The notes below the pieces were generated by a model that was not told the origin of the DNA, did no database searches, and worked only from the letters and a program-made list of their open reading frames with translations. A program made the translations under genes and the position numbers. A DNA stretch of 64,000 nt from NCBI GenBank assembly GCA_033980235.1, contig CM067068.1:32707046-32771045 (forward strand), given 5' to 3'. The DNA comes from Diadema setosum (Eukaryota > Echinodermata > Echinoidea > Diadematoida > Diadematidae). Below, in pieces: positions 34,156 through 45,375 of this stretch (position 1 is its first letter; each line of letters begins with the position of its first letter).

Positions 34156-34693
34156 AATTTCTTTCCTACTGATTTTCTGGTCCACTCTTATATCATAAAA
34201 TGTCTGCCCTGGTTGGCAGGCAGACTCCTTGATGTTGAACTCAATCCTTGGTGCAGTATAGTAACTGGCCTGAAGGGTTGGGATGGGGGTTGGGATTGGG
34301 GTGGGGGTGGAGGTGGAATTAAGGATGGGGTGACTCCCTGTCCAACCCATCCTGTCCTATGTCTAGGTGGCTGGCAGGGGATTCCCCCTCCCCCATCCCC
34401 TTGCCAGAGAGTGTGTCACTCCCCCCCCCCCCCCTCCCCCTTGCTTTCTATCCCCAGACTGTCCCCAACCCAGCCTACCAATCCTTTGTTGTCTGCCAGT
34501 CAGTCACAGGGGTGCTGTTAGGTTCCCCCTGATGGAGTACACCTGACTGTCTTTGAGTTAAACTTGAGGAGAGTGGAATTATCGGCCAGAGCAATTTTTT
34601 TCCCTGCTCTTTTTTTCCCCTTCAGTTAACCACACGTTCTCCACTGTAAAAATAAAACCTTGATGTAGTTTCCTTACAGAGCATGTCTACATA
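34156..34693. other. Single-copy DNA with G-rich and C-rich tracts
   Basis: Includes the G-quadruplex-prone tract at 34275-34308 and a C-rich tract at 34382-34442. The 132-codon plus frame here is glycine/proline-rich because of these tracts and is not considered a gene. Confidence 0.45.
34275..34308 (+). other. G-quadruplex-prone tract
   Basis: Six runs of three to five G separated by one to three bases (GGGTTGGGATGGGGG, then TTGGGATTGGGGTGGGGG). This fits the canonical G4 pattern with very short loops, predicting a stable structure on the plus strand. Confidence 0.6.
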
Positions 34694-35133
34694 AGGTCCG
34701 TGCACACACAACGAAAATCGAAATTACAATTGCGATCCAAATTTCGATTTTTTTTTTTTTGACCGTTATACACAAGGAAAAATCGCACTTCGCAGCAAGG
34801 AAAGAACAATCAGCGGCCAAATTGCGCATGCGCGAAACTTGCATGACCGAAGACTGACCCCGCGGTCCCAATAATGTTGACGTTCACACGCTACGAACGG
34901 TTGGATTAAAAATACCGATTTCCGAATCTCGATCGCGCTCACACACACGACGCTTGACAAAATAATTGCAATTATTCTGAAAAATCGCACTAATAGTGCG
35001 AGTTGGATCGCGATTAGGATCGCGAAAATTAGTGAAATTTTTCTGTCCACACAGGAAAAAATTTCGAAATTTTGATCGCGATAAGAAAATCAATTTTTAA
35101 ATCACACTTTTTCCCTTGTGTGTGAACGGGCCT
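34694..35133. mobile_element. TIR element with reiterated CACAC and AATCGC words
   Basis: The left end AGGTCCGTGCACACACAA and the inverse of the right end, AGGCCCGTTCACACACAA, form an inverted terminus with 3 mismatches in 18. The terminal idea (GTT/C, CACAC, CGA) recurs inside at about 34761, 34879, 34935 and 35043. AATCGC/GCGATC and TTTCGAAAT words fill the rest. At ~440 bp it has no coding capacity. The superfamily is not assigned. Confidence 0.7.
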
Positions 35134-35388
35134 ATTATTAAAAAGCAAAAGCTGTGTGATTTGTGCTCCATCATCATTCTGCAGGCTATGCCACAATCCT
35201 CTGAAGTTGGATTAGATGGACTAATTATTTACTGTGGATGACAAGCTCGCATCTCCTACATGGAATGACTTTCTTTGGAGAAATTCAGTTTCTGTAAGTT
35301 CATTTTTTGCTGCCTACAACATGTTGGAAACTACCTTTTTTTTTTATAGGCCCCTATCTGATAACATGAATCATAATTGTCCCCGCCG
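35134..35388. other. AT-rich DNA, nothing recognised
   Basis: Short spacer between two repeat elements. No motif found. Confidence 0.5.
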
Positions 35389-35425
35389 AACGAGTTCGAG
35401 CAGGGGACTATGAAACGGGCTCCGT

Positions 35426-35533
35426 ACGTGTGTGTGTCCGTGTGTCCGTCCGTCCGTCCGTCCGTCCGTCCGTCCGTCCGTCCGTCCGTCCGTGTGTCCG
35501 TCCGTCCGTGTGTCCGTGTGTGCGTCCGTGTGT
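35426..35533 (+). repeat. GTCC/GTGT microsatellite
   Basis: Tandem GTCC units interrupted by GTGT, lying between the head of the element and its satellite array. Confidence 0.95.
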
Positions 35534-36340
35534 GATCAAAATCTTCAATTTGCTACTTCTCTGTCATTTATGAGCCAATTTTGATTCTGTTTGCTTTGTA
35601 TGATAGCACTACATGGGAGCTTTGAAACTTCTACACAGAATTTCAGTCGTGACCTTTGACCTTGACCTTTGACCTATATTGTACATTTTGCTACAAAATG
35701 CTACTCCTTCGCCATTTCTAACCCGATTTCGATTCCGTTTGCTTTATGTGATGGCACTAGGTGAGGGCTTCAAAACTTCTACACAGAATTTTGACCTTTG
35801 ACTTCTTTGACCTTTGACCTTGATTTTTTGACCTATATTGTACATTTTGCTACAAAATGCTACTCCTTCGCCATTTTTAACCCGATTTCGATTCCGTTTG
35901 CTTTATGTGATGGCACTAGGTGAGGGCTTCAAAACTTCTACACAGAATTTTGACCTTTGACTTCTTTGACCTTTGACCTTGATTTTTGACCTATATTGTA
36001 CATTTTGCTACGAAATGCTACTCCTTCGCCATTTTTAACCCGATTTCAATTCCGTTTGCTTTTTATGATGGCACTAGTTGAGGGCTTCAAAACTTCTACA
36101 CAGAATTTTGACCTTTGACTTCTTTGACCTTTGACCTTGATTTTTGACCTATATTGTGCATTTTGCTACAGAATGCTACTCCTTCGCCATTTCTAACCCG
36201 ATTTCGATTCCGTTTGCTTTATGTGATAGCACTAGGTGAGGGCTTCAAAACTTCTACACAGAATTTTGACCTTTGACTTCTTTGACCTTTGACCTTGATT
36301 TTTTACCTATATTGCACATTTTGTTACAAAATGCTACTTC
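35526..36340 (+). repeat. Tandem array, 158-bp period, TGACCTTTGACC-rich
   Basis: CCTATATTG recurs at 35673, 35832, 35990, 36148 and 36306, giving spacings of 159, 158, 158 and 158. Later units are close to identical, while the first (from about 35526) is diverged. Each unit holds CTACTCCTTCGCCATTT, GATTCCGTTTGCTTTATG and CTTCTACACAGAATTTTGAC, and ends in TGACCTTTGACCTTGA. The last is a one-base-spaced direct repeat of the nuclear-receptor half-site on the minus strand. Confidence 0.92.
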
Positions 36341-36377
36341 CGGCGGGGACATATGTTACGCACCGCGTAATTTCTAC

Positions 36378-38060
36378 TTTTCCTTGTTATTGATAATGAT
36401 CTCATTAGTTCAATGCTATCAGCTTTGACATTTCACAGCATAGAGTGCATGGTTGTGCTTATCAAGAGATATAGTTATAAGGTTTCAAATTATAGACAAT
36501 GAATATTTTAACAAATAGAAAAAAATGGACCAAATTGTAATGAGCATGTATGTTCAAACAACCTGTGTTGCATCAGTCATAAAGTAGTGTTTTTTCCCCT
36601 CTCATTTTAATGGGATATTCATGGAGGCAGTTTAGTGCAGTCATATTTGTTTCACAGATAAATGCCTGAGATAGCCTGCTTCCTAGGGACTTTGGTTCTA
36701 TACTACTAAACAATATCAGTATGAGGGAAATGTGAAGGTAATTGGGAGTATATGGAATATTTGACTTGAAGAAAAAAGAAATCAGCAACCATCACTATAA
36801 CCCCCCCCCCCCCCCCACAGTAATGACAACTAATTCCTTTGTAGTATTTTGTCTATTTTCTTTGGCTTGTTCACTTGACAATACAGTATTTAGGGTTGGT
36901 TTTGTTTTTCAAAAAAAAAAGGGGTCACTGCCTGGATATGAGGCTATGTATCTGTCTTGAGGTCAATTAATGTTTGTCAGACATGAAAGAAATCAACATG
37001 GCTGACCTCTTGATGAAGATGAGATGGATCCAGAGGGGTGGAGGACACAGGATTCCTTTGTGATGGATGGTGTAGACTCCGCCCCCTGTCATTCACAGTG
37101 AGTCCAAATGACAGATTTACTCATGCATCATGCCCACTGGTGACAGCTTTTCTGAATTGTATTTGATGTGACATTTAGTAGCTTGGCAGATAGATGTCTG
37201 ACTTGAGAAAATCTTGGCATGTACACATCATCACTGACATTACATTCTGTAAAAAGAACTTAGGACTAATAGCCTTGTTTGATTCAGTGTATAGGGGGTC
37301 ATTTATGTGAAGATGTAGGGAACGACCCAGAAGAAGTAGTTGAAAAAGCTCTCTCTCCCTCTCTCTCTCTCTTTCTCTCTCTCTTTTTTTTTTGTGGGGG
37401 GGGAGTGGGGAAGATGGGGAAAAAGTCTTGAGGGCTTTTCATTTTTGCATATGTTAATCTTGGCATGAAATGTTATTAATTATCATCATCATCATCATCA
37501 TTATCATCATCGTATTAGTGATTATGGCATTCTAGATATTGGTTGTCATGGTTAAGGTATCAAGTTGTAGGAAATTTACAAACATAGTAGATTTTTTTTT
37601 TCAGTTAAGGTGAGATTGTAATATATCACAGCATTCAGTTCAAAATTAATTCATTCAGTTTCATTTTTTTTTTCTAAAATCCAGGCTGTCTTTTAGTAAT
37701 AGCTCTTGCTTTCATACTGTTTATAGGTTCATCCCTTTATGATATATTCTGGAAATGTATTTTTTATATTTGAGGGGATCATGAAAATGTTAACGTTTGT
37801 AAAAATGGAATGAATAGTGCATTTGCAACATACAAGACAAAATATATGCAGATCTAAAACTAAGATATTTCATTAATCTCTGAGGGTAAATTGTTTTTCC
37901 ATATATTTCCAGCCATTGGCAGTGATGAAGGTCCAGACTGAATCTTCAGAACAAATATTGGAAGATAAAACCTATTTATGCACCTTCTCTGAATCCCTTT
38001 CACATTGAACGTTTATATAGGAACATGCAGAGTCTAAAGTTGGAGACTAAATTGCAAGGA
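36378..38060. other. AT-rich DNA with simple repeats
   Basis: Holds a C17 run at 36801-36817, a CT run at about 37352-37383 followed by T10 and a G run, and ATC units at about 37481-37514. No gene or mobile element recognised. Confidence 0.5.
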
Positions 38061-38560
38061 CACCGCTAACCTGTTGGTTGATTGTTGGTCGAGATTGGCA
38101 AATATCACATCGTCAGTTGGCCCTCTATGCTCAAAAAGGGTGACAGAAACTTTGGACCTTTCTAAAAAGTGCAACCAAACAGCCGCGTGCTTTCACCATG
38201 GGTTATTAGAAAGTGTGAGAAAGATACAACTGACGGTCAATTTTTGCAATAAGAGAACCGTAAATATGCACTCTCCAAAGAGAAGAGGGCTGAGGGGATC
38301 AGATGGGAGTTAGCCGACTGACTTGGCCTTCTCATCGCCGTGGAATGTAGCAAAGAAAAAAAAAAATGGTGGTGTTTGCTTGGGATTAGCATCCCAGGAA
38401 ATGTGTGTTTAGATTGAGGTGGGACTCCTGTCTCCAGTGGACCTGGGGCAGGGCGGGATCATGTGAAACAGGCACAGCGACATCTCGTGGTCAGATAGGA
38501 AATGGGGAGTGAAGTTCAAACGCACTTTGTCCCGCCTGACACTTTAATGAACTCAGTTAG
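38061..38560. other. GC-richer single-copy block
   Basis: More G+C and CpG than its flanks, with no repeat structure. A 79-codon plus frame (38074-38313) is unrecognised. It could be a conserved regulatory element. Confidence 0.35.
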
Positions 38561-39355
38561 TTTATGGAGGCATGACAGACATATCAACCATGCTATTATG
38601 ACAGACAGGAAATTATGATATCATCTCTAGGTGTTAGTCTCCTTACTGTTATTCATTGTGTTTCTGTCTACTGTCTAATATAAACTTATGTGAACTTTCA
38701 TTTAGTTCAAGTGGTGTTCAAAAACTTGTAGGCCTATTTAAAAAGTTTTGACCAGAAAACTAGCTGGATTGAGATTTCCGAGTGATTCCAAAGAAGAGTT
38801 AGATCTAGACTTTTTTTCTTACATATAGGCCAGGTAAGACTTATGCTGGATAACATAATGCTGCCAGTGCTACAAGCAATCCAGAATTACTGGCTCTCGA
38901 TGATTGAATTTTTTGCTGAAAAGGAGCAACTCACAATTGAAATGATGAAAGCACTTGTAGATATTGATATATCCAGGAGAAAAAGGTGAGATTTTGTCTG
39001 TGAGATGTAACGTCGAAAACTCAGAAAGCGTGTGTGCACCGTGATCATGACTTGGATGCTCCATGAATAAGACATGAGAACTTCTCTGGGTTGAACTTCG
39101 TCCTTGTTTGTGTTAGCATAGATCTGCTTCATGTATAGTAGTAACGAGCTGCAACACAAAGTGACAAGTGAGCCCACATCTCATCAAGATTACAGAAAAG
39201 AAACTTTGAAAGAGCTTTCAGTCTCTGGATTCATTTTTTTTTATATTGTCAAGGATTTTACCTCTTCATGTGCTGTGTCACGTTTGACAAGTATTTACGC
39301 GATAGGAGACCCTGTTCATGCTAATATACCAGACAGACTCTCATAAAAGCTGTTT
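38561..39355. other. AT-rich DNA, nothing recognised
   Basis: Overlapping minus frames of 64-96 codons (38870-39177) show no domain. No RNA gene or repeat supported. Confidence 0.5.
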
Positions 39356-39370
39356 ATGATGATGAAGAAG

Positions 39371-39402
<32 letters not shown>

Positions 39403-39516
39403 TATGATTATGATTATGATTATCATCATCATCATTATTATTGATATCATCATCCTTATGGTAATGCTCATGGAAATGATTCTGATAATAATAATGATAA
39501 TGATTATAAGTAAAAT
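39356..39516. repeat. GAT / TGATTA microsatellite with inverted halves
   Basis: GAT units are followed by about eight TGATTA hexamers (39379-39422), then ATC units, then mixed AAT/GAT. The GAT part and the ATC part are complementary, so the array can fold on itself. Confidence 0.9.
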
Positions 39517-40084
39517 AATATCAGTAAACATCAGTTTTGCTATTATATTATTATATAATGTAAGGATTTCATATTTAGTAATAACAGGTATAGGCGTATG
39601 GCCTCAGAACTGGACTTTGATGGATGGACAAAAATAAATGCATGTTTGTTCCATGAACACAGTGTGATTCATGCTCTGTAATAGTTTGCTTCGCTCTAAT
39701 TTTATGAAGAGGACTCCATTTTATGTCAAGCGTTTCTTGAGATAATTTGAATGGAGACGGGTGTCTTACTCCTGCAAGTATTTTTGTATACTTTGCTGCT
39801 CCTAAAATCCACAAAGTTTTTTACTGGGGGAGTATTTCAGAAAGCCAGAGATACAGTGAGATTGATGACCTGTTCCAGTTGTTTTATGGGACCACCAGAC
39901 TGCCAGGGGGAAATATCAACACAATTAGCCTAAAAATATTCAAAACAATCGAAGATAGAATGATGCAGGAGGAGAGAAGATTATAAAACTAACTGACAGA
40001 GAGAGATAGAGAAGTAGATATGATGGACAGAGAGAGAAAGAGAGAGAGATGGTATACTTGCTCATTTATGTGTTTGGCTGGAGA
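39517..40084. other. AT-rich DNA with GA-rich stretch
   Basis: A GA-rich stretch lies at 39998-40050. Frames of 60-79 codons near 39.75 kb are unrecognised. Confidence 0.5.
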
Positions 40085-40450
40085 TTGGAACCGGTCCTAA
40101 ACATCACCCCCAGACCCCCATTACCATTACGCCATCCTCCCCGGTCGCGTCCAGGGCGGAGGAGGAAGATAAGGGAGAAAGCTTTCAGATGAGGGTGATG
40201 ACACATTTACAGGAGGGGCATGTCTTACTGCTGGCTGAGGCAGCCTTGTGCTTGGGGGATGCATGTTTTCCTCCATCCCAGCCTTGCCTTGCCCTCACTA
40301 TCATCTTTTCTTTAGGGCTTTGCATCCATAACATTGAATGCTGACATTAGCTTTTCTGGAGATTGTTACTGTCGGATCTGGCACTGATGTCAGATTTAGT
40401 ATCAGCTAGTGCCGCCACCACCTCGGCCATCAAATTCTTGCTATTCAGTC
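40085..40450. other. GC-richer single-copy block
   Basis: C-rich at the left (CCCCAGACCCCCATTACC) and G+C-rich throughout compared with its flanks. No convincing frame, repeat or RNA. A possible conserved regulatory element. Confidence 0.3.
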
Positions 40451-40659
40451 TCAAAAACAAAAGAAGAAAGGAGGAGGAGTAAAATTAGACAATTATATGG
40501 ATGGGACTAACATGGAAGAATGACATTAAAGAGCTGAGATGGTTATGACAGTGAATGCTTCTACAATCAACGCAAGGACAGCTACCAACCTAGATTCTGT
40601 AGATAAAAAGGCAATTGTACCATTTTCATTGCATTCAAAATAATGTTTTATTTCAGGTG

Positions 40660-41053
40660 GCAGTCCTGGTCTTGACTTAAATTTCGAAATTTTTACGATG
40701 TGAACAGAAGTGACATGTTATTTTGTGAGATTTGGGTCGCAATCCAAAATCGCAATCCACAATCGCAAATAAAAGTTGTACTGTGAGAACAGTGACCACA
40801 AAAAATTCAGATTTGTTTCTTTTATGACAATGCATCACACATGTCACTCCTTTGCTATTTTTACCAGCTGTGGTGTATTGTACTGTGACATAGCGAGTAT
40901 ACCATTCATGAACATGCGCAAGTCAACTCTTCGCGAATGATTGTGACTCAAAAAGTTTCAACGTTTTTTAACAGTGAGAACGCTGAATCAAAAAGACTTG
41001 ATTCTGATCGTGACCCAAGTTTCATTTTTTTTTTTGCAATAAGAACAGTGCTA
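40660..41053. mobile_element. Probable element with reiterated GTGAGAACAGTGAC words
   Basis: Variants of one word occur at about 40698 (GATGTGAACAGAAGTGAC), 40781 (CTGTGAGAACAGTGACC), 40971 (ACAGTGAGAACGCTGAA) and 41041 (AAGAACAGTGCTATA). Between them lie AATCGCAATCC and TTTCGAAAT words like those of the 34.7-kb element. Possible termini (GGCAGTCCTGGTCTT and the inverse of AAGAACAGTGCTA) match only weakly, so the boundaries are tentative. Confidence 0.45.
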
Positions 41054-42520
41054 TAAATTGTGGAAAAATAGAACAATAATTGACAAGACTTCAAAGTTTG
41101 TAAGTCAAGATTAGTCCCAAGGGAGAAGCAGAGGATACAATTTCTTAAAGACTAAACATTACATAGACATGACCCAGTTTAAGAATCAGAAACTAGCAAG
41201 CATATTCCTATGACCAATAAATGTCATGTGTGCATTTAATATCTGTGTTATTATTTGGCAGGCCTCTTAAGCTTGACTTCAACAACATGTACTTCTGAGA
41301 ACAATGAGCTTCCACAAAGTTTTGAAGTTAAGTGATAACAGCCCTAAAAAGTAACCGCCTTTACAAAATCTCCCTCTGTCCACACTTTTTCTGTTCATGA
41401 ATTTGGAATCATTCTAGCAGTGAGAAAGTAGAATTGTAGCTAAACTTCCAAGATGGCTTTTGTAATGCATTGCACTGAGAGTGATGAATGTGTCATTCTT
41501 TCATGTAAAAATTTTCTAGGATTCAGTCACACTTGTGAAACATTCAAATTTTACCAGGGCGGCTCCTGTGTAATTCAGATAGACCCTTCCGTCATCCTAG
41601 ATGCGGCTACAGGATTTGGATTGTCATATGCTATCACATGTCAGTTAATGAGTTTTGTGATATGCATGCATGATGACTTGGTGGTATAATTTAATGTCAT
41701 GTAGACTCATCAACAGCCACTTGATGTAATTAGCAGCTGCTGGGGGGCACTATACCAAGCAGTCTACATGTCATATAATACAGGGAGGAAAATTGAAGAC
41801 TTAATTTTGTTGCGAGTATCTTAACACCTCTTCTACTGTTGTTTGTGTTATTTGTCATTTTTGTTGTTGTTCTTTCAATGCATCTGATTTTAATATTAAA
41901 ATAGATATAATCTTATTTGAATACAAAAAGTGTATTAGTAAACAGATGTAATCTAATTTGAATATTAATCAAAACAAATATAATCTGATTTGAATTTCAG
42001 TCAAAACAGATGTTTGAAAATCAGTGATTTGTAATTCATGCCAAAGTAATGATCCGATGAGACTGATTAAACCTACATCTTGTGTATGATATTGGTTTTG
42101 ATATTGAAAATGTTCACAAGGTCTCCTTGTGGGAAAAAATTAATATTTTCAGTAGGAACAAAAATGGTTGTGATTTTTTAGCTTGAATGGATAAAATGAA
42201 ATAAATTCATATCAAATAAAATCAAATTTTCCTACTTCAACTATTATGGTCATTAGGGCAGAGTTCTCAAGTGTGAAATTTGTGGCACCTTTTATGAATT
42301 AATACTTTCATAACTACTTGTAGATAGAAACAGGTATGAGGTTAGCTGATGATCTATTTGTCTACTTCTCTGACTTTTTTGTTGTTGTTCCATCTCCCTC
42401 TGTTACTGCACAGGTCACCCAGACATCGAATAAGGACAAGAACATAAAAATGGGGCTAAAATCATCTATCCAGGCTTGCAAGTAGCAGGTAAGTTATGTT
42501 CTTTGCATGTGAGATGTTTT
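41054..42520. other. AT-rich DNA with a small degenerate tandem array
   Basis: At about 41935-42020, units of about 32 bp built from AAACAGATGTAATCTAATTT and TGAATATTAATC repeat two to three times with substitutions. The rest is AT-rich and unrecognised, including a 78-codon frame at 41453-41689. Confidence 0.45.
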
Positions 42521-42908
42521 TAAAGGGACTGTACAGTACTGGTTGAGATGGGGATTCATGTTTTGAACATTCCTAAGTGAGATAATGAAAAGACTCTTAT
42601 GAAATATGAAAGAGCATGTAATTTTAAGAAGGATTCAACGTTTATTTGATGAAAATTGGTTTTCAAATGGCTGAGATATCAAAAAAGTGACAGTAATAAA
42701 AGGCGACATGCCACAACTTTATTAGGATCTCTTTGTTTCACCTTGTTTTTGGATATCTCAGCCATTTCAAAACCGATTTTCATCAAATAAACTTTTGATA
42801 CCCCTTACAACTGCATGCTCTTTGACATCTCATAGAGTGGTTTCTGAATATCTCGCAAAACGTTAAAAGCTAAATCCTCACCTCGACCAGAACTGTACAC
42901 ACCCTTTA
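42521..42908. mobile_element. P-family fold-back element, 388 bp
   Basis: Bounded by TAAAGGGACTGTACAG and the inverse sense of TGTACACACCCTTTA, flanked by TA. Two arms of about 165 bp are complementary: GGCTGAGATATC on the left pairs with GATATCTCAGCC on the right, and TTGATGAAAATTGGTTT with AAACCGATTTTCATCAA. It has exactly the same length as 51121-51508 and is highly similar to it in the opposite orientation. Non-coding. Confidence 0.9.
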
Positions 42909-43437
42909 AATTCAGTTTACTGGCTTGTTCTTGTGTGCTTCATAGAAGAGTCCAATAGTAAACAAATAGTGAATGGTCATGAGTGCTGCCATCGCTAATT
43001 TTTACAAAGAAGTTCTTTCACAATTGATATAAATATGCACAGGAGTGTGCTAATGATGTCATCACCTCACATTTTCCATTGATTTTGTACAGAAAACTGA
43101 CAAAGATTTTTTTTTCCTGCTACTAAAGTGTAAAACATGATATTATTCTTGGCTAAATAAGTTTAAAATGATGATCGGTCAGATATATTGGGATTTGAGA
43201 CTCGAGGGCATGTTTGCATTTTAACAAACAAACAACAAAAGAAATCGAAATTTCAAGCTTTGTATACAAACCAAATGACAAGTCGTAATTTAAATATTCA
43301 TATTAACTGTTCAAGAAGTGTTTGGCAAAAAAATTAATGAAATTTCACAATTTCAAAGCTCACTTGACTCTATCCAATGTCAATCAAATATCCACTAGTG
43401 GTGCTTGTAAAATTTTACTCTTTCTTTCTAGACAAAC
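42909..43437. other. AT-rich spacer
   Basis: AT-rich single-copy DNA between two mobile elements. No feature seen. Confidence 0.5.
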
Positions 43438-43796
43438 TTTAAAGGCATAATTTACCATTTGCAGATGAAAGCATTAGTGCTTTAAAATAGTTCTAAAATG
43501 TGAGTTAGGGATAGAAACAACCACTGTCAAAATTTGAATCCATATAATCGATGTTAAGTGTTGTTAAATACACAAAATGTGAACAATAGTTATAATAAAA
43601 ATGTTTCCAGACTAAACCGTATACAGTTACGGTTTACTGAGAAAAACCCTGATATCTCCTTATATTTTAGGTTTTATTGCAAATATTTCATATGGTAGGA
43701 TGTTTTATGATACAACAGACCTACACATATGCATCAAATGTGATGTCTTGAACATTTTTGAAATCACTGCTCCCAAAGGTAAACTGGACCTTTAAA
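43438..43796 (+). mobile_element. G-family TIR element, copy 3
   Basis: Begins TTTAAAGGCATAATTTACC and ends GGTAAACTGGACCTTTAAA. The outer TTTAAAGG words are perfectly inverted. It is colinear with the 10.0-kb copy across GTTTCCAGACTAAACCGT, CAGTTACGGTTTACTGAG and CATATGGTAGGATGTTTT. The flanking TTTAAA suggests a TA or TTAA-like target. Confidence 0.85.
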
Positions 43797-45171
43797 CTGG
43801 TCAAGAATTCCCTTTTAAAAGGAATTTCCTCCACTCCAAGCCCAAGTTTACTTTGTAAACAACAGGAAAGTTCAGGAAGCAAATCAGTACAAGGTGCAGC
43901 AGGTCTTTCTTAAGAGAAAAAGTTCAGGAATTTTAAAGTTTTTCATGTTTGATAAAACATTGCTAATTGTGTGAATTACAGATGCAAAGAGGTTCAGTGA
44001 TGATACAATTGACTCACATTTTCTAGTTTTGATTTGTAAAAAGAGCTACAAATGGCTAGTCGAAATATTCTTTGGATCAGTGGTCAGTATGAATTCTCTT
44101 CACATAAAATTGTCACGGCTAAATCATTACAACTTTGAAATTATCAAATTTGAGGAATATGATATATATTTTCTGCATTATTTGAAACTAACAATATTAG
44201 TGGAGATATATTCATGACCAAGTTAATGTCATTGCGTAATGATAAGTGCTATCAAAATCAGGGGTCATTCTATCTTTAAGTAGGTTTCCATAGCAACCTA
44301 GCAGACCATGTTCGAGCCATGTTCAGTGTCATGCAGTACCTCAACATTCAAACAGCCAGACAGCAATTCTTTTTCCAATGCTCATCAGATATTATCCGTC
44401 ACCTGTTATATTTATAGCTGATTAGACTGGCTTTGTCTAGAAGGAATATCTTGTTGGAAGATTGTTCTGTATTATCAAGTCACTGTCTGTTAGTTGAAGT
44501 CTTTCAAGAATTCTGCACTTTTACGACATAATCACACCCTTCTATTAAAGTTTTGAAACATACCACATGTCTTGTAATTTGTATCACACTGGTCTTATCA
44601 TTTTGCATGGTGTATTGTTTCATAGTGTCTCGCTTGAGCAGAGACAAGTGGTATGAATACTAACAAAGAGAGAGAGAGAGAATGAAAGACACTGAGAGAG
44701 ATATAAAGAGGGAGAAATAATTTAGAGCGCATTACTTATTTTTTTAAATGAGATGAGGCACATAAATGGCAAATAGACAAACACAATAAGCTGAACTTTA
44801 CCAGTGCGGTTTGCCATTGGCGCGTGGCATTTCAGTAAAATGTGGATGGTTTTTAACGGATCCTCTTATTTGTACCTTGACCAATGGCTATCTCTAATTA
44901 AATCCCTAACACCATTTTATCTATCACCTCTTGTTTGACCACTGGTGTCGTCCACTCCTTTGATGGTCAGTTCACCCTGATGGTCAGTCGTCTCTAGCCT
45001 CAGATGGGGGACTCTATCAATGTTAGGTGAATGAGTCATAAAAGAAGACAAACAAATGGGTGACTATGGATTTTCAAGGAACTGGTTAGGTGCAGTGGTG
45101 CCCAATAAGCAAGCATGGTCTCTGTTAGCCTTCGGCTAAGGCCCCCTTGCTGGAGAGCTGCAAATCCAGAC
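43797..45171. other. AT-rich DNA, nothing recognised
   Basis: A short GA run lies at 44667-44684. Frames are below 65 codons. No gene supported. Confidence 0.5.
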
Positions 45172-45375
45172 ATTTTCAAGTACAAGAAACTTTTGCAAAT
45201 TTCATGAGAAGTTAAGATTCTCATTTCAACAAGTAAAATGCATGCAAAAGTTCTTATCTACACAATGCATTGCATGCCAGTTGCAATTTAGGAGAGTTTC
45301 ATGCTGCGTAAAAGGCAGTCGGCTCCATTTTGCAAAAGTTTCATGTCGTGAATGTTTCTGATCTTACAATAATTG
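45172..45375 (-). mobile_element. T-family element, degraded copy
   Basis: Shares AAAATGCATGCAAAAGTTCTT, TCTACACAATGCATTGCATG and TTTCATGCTGCG with the 7.1- and 10.5-kb copies, in the same orientation, but both TACTGTAAAA termini have decayed. Confidence 0.6.

Larger units (their letters stand above)
35389..36377 (+). mobile_element. Satellite-bearing element with short TIRs
   Basis: TGTCCCCGCCG near 35389 and CGGCGGGGACA near 36341 form an 11-bp inverted pair around three modules. These are a unique head (CGAACGAGTTCGAGCAGGGG), a GTCC/GTGT microsatellite (about 35426-35533) and a tandem array of five units (35526 to about 36340). A tail ATGTTACGCACCGCGTAATT follows the right inverted word and may belong to the element. 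No open frame is convincing. A composite non-autonomous transposon carrying a satellite is the simplest reading. Confidence 0.7.

Noticed and set aside
34123..34521. 132-codon plus-strand frame
   Set aside because: Glycine- and proline-rich parts come from G and C tracts, and its start lies inside a G-family element. No domain is visible.
37481..37514. CRISPR-like or satellite array
   Set aside because: Simple ATC trinucleotide repeat without spacers. CRISPR arrays are not expected in animal DNA, and none was seen anywhere in the window.
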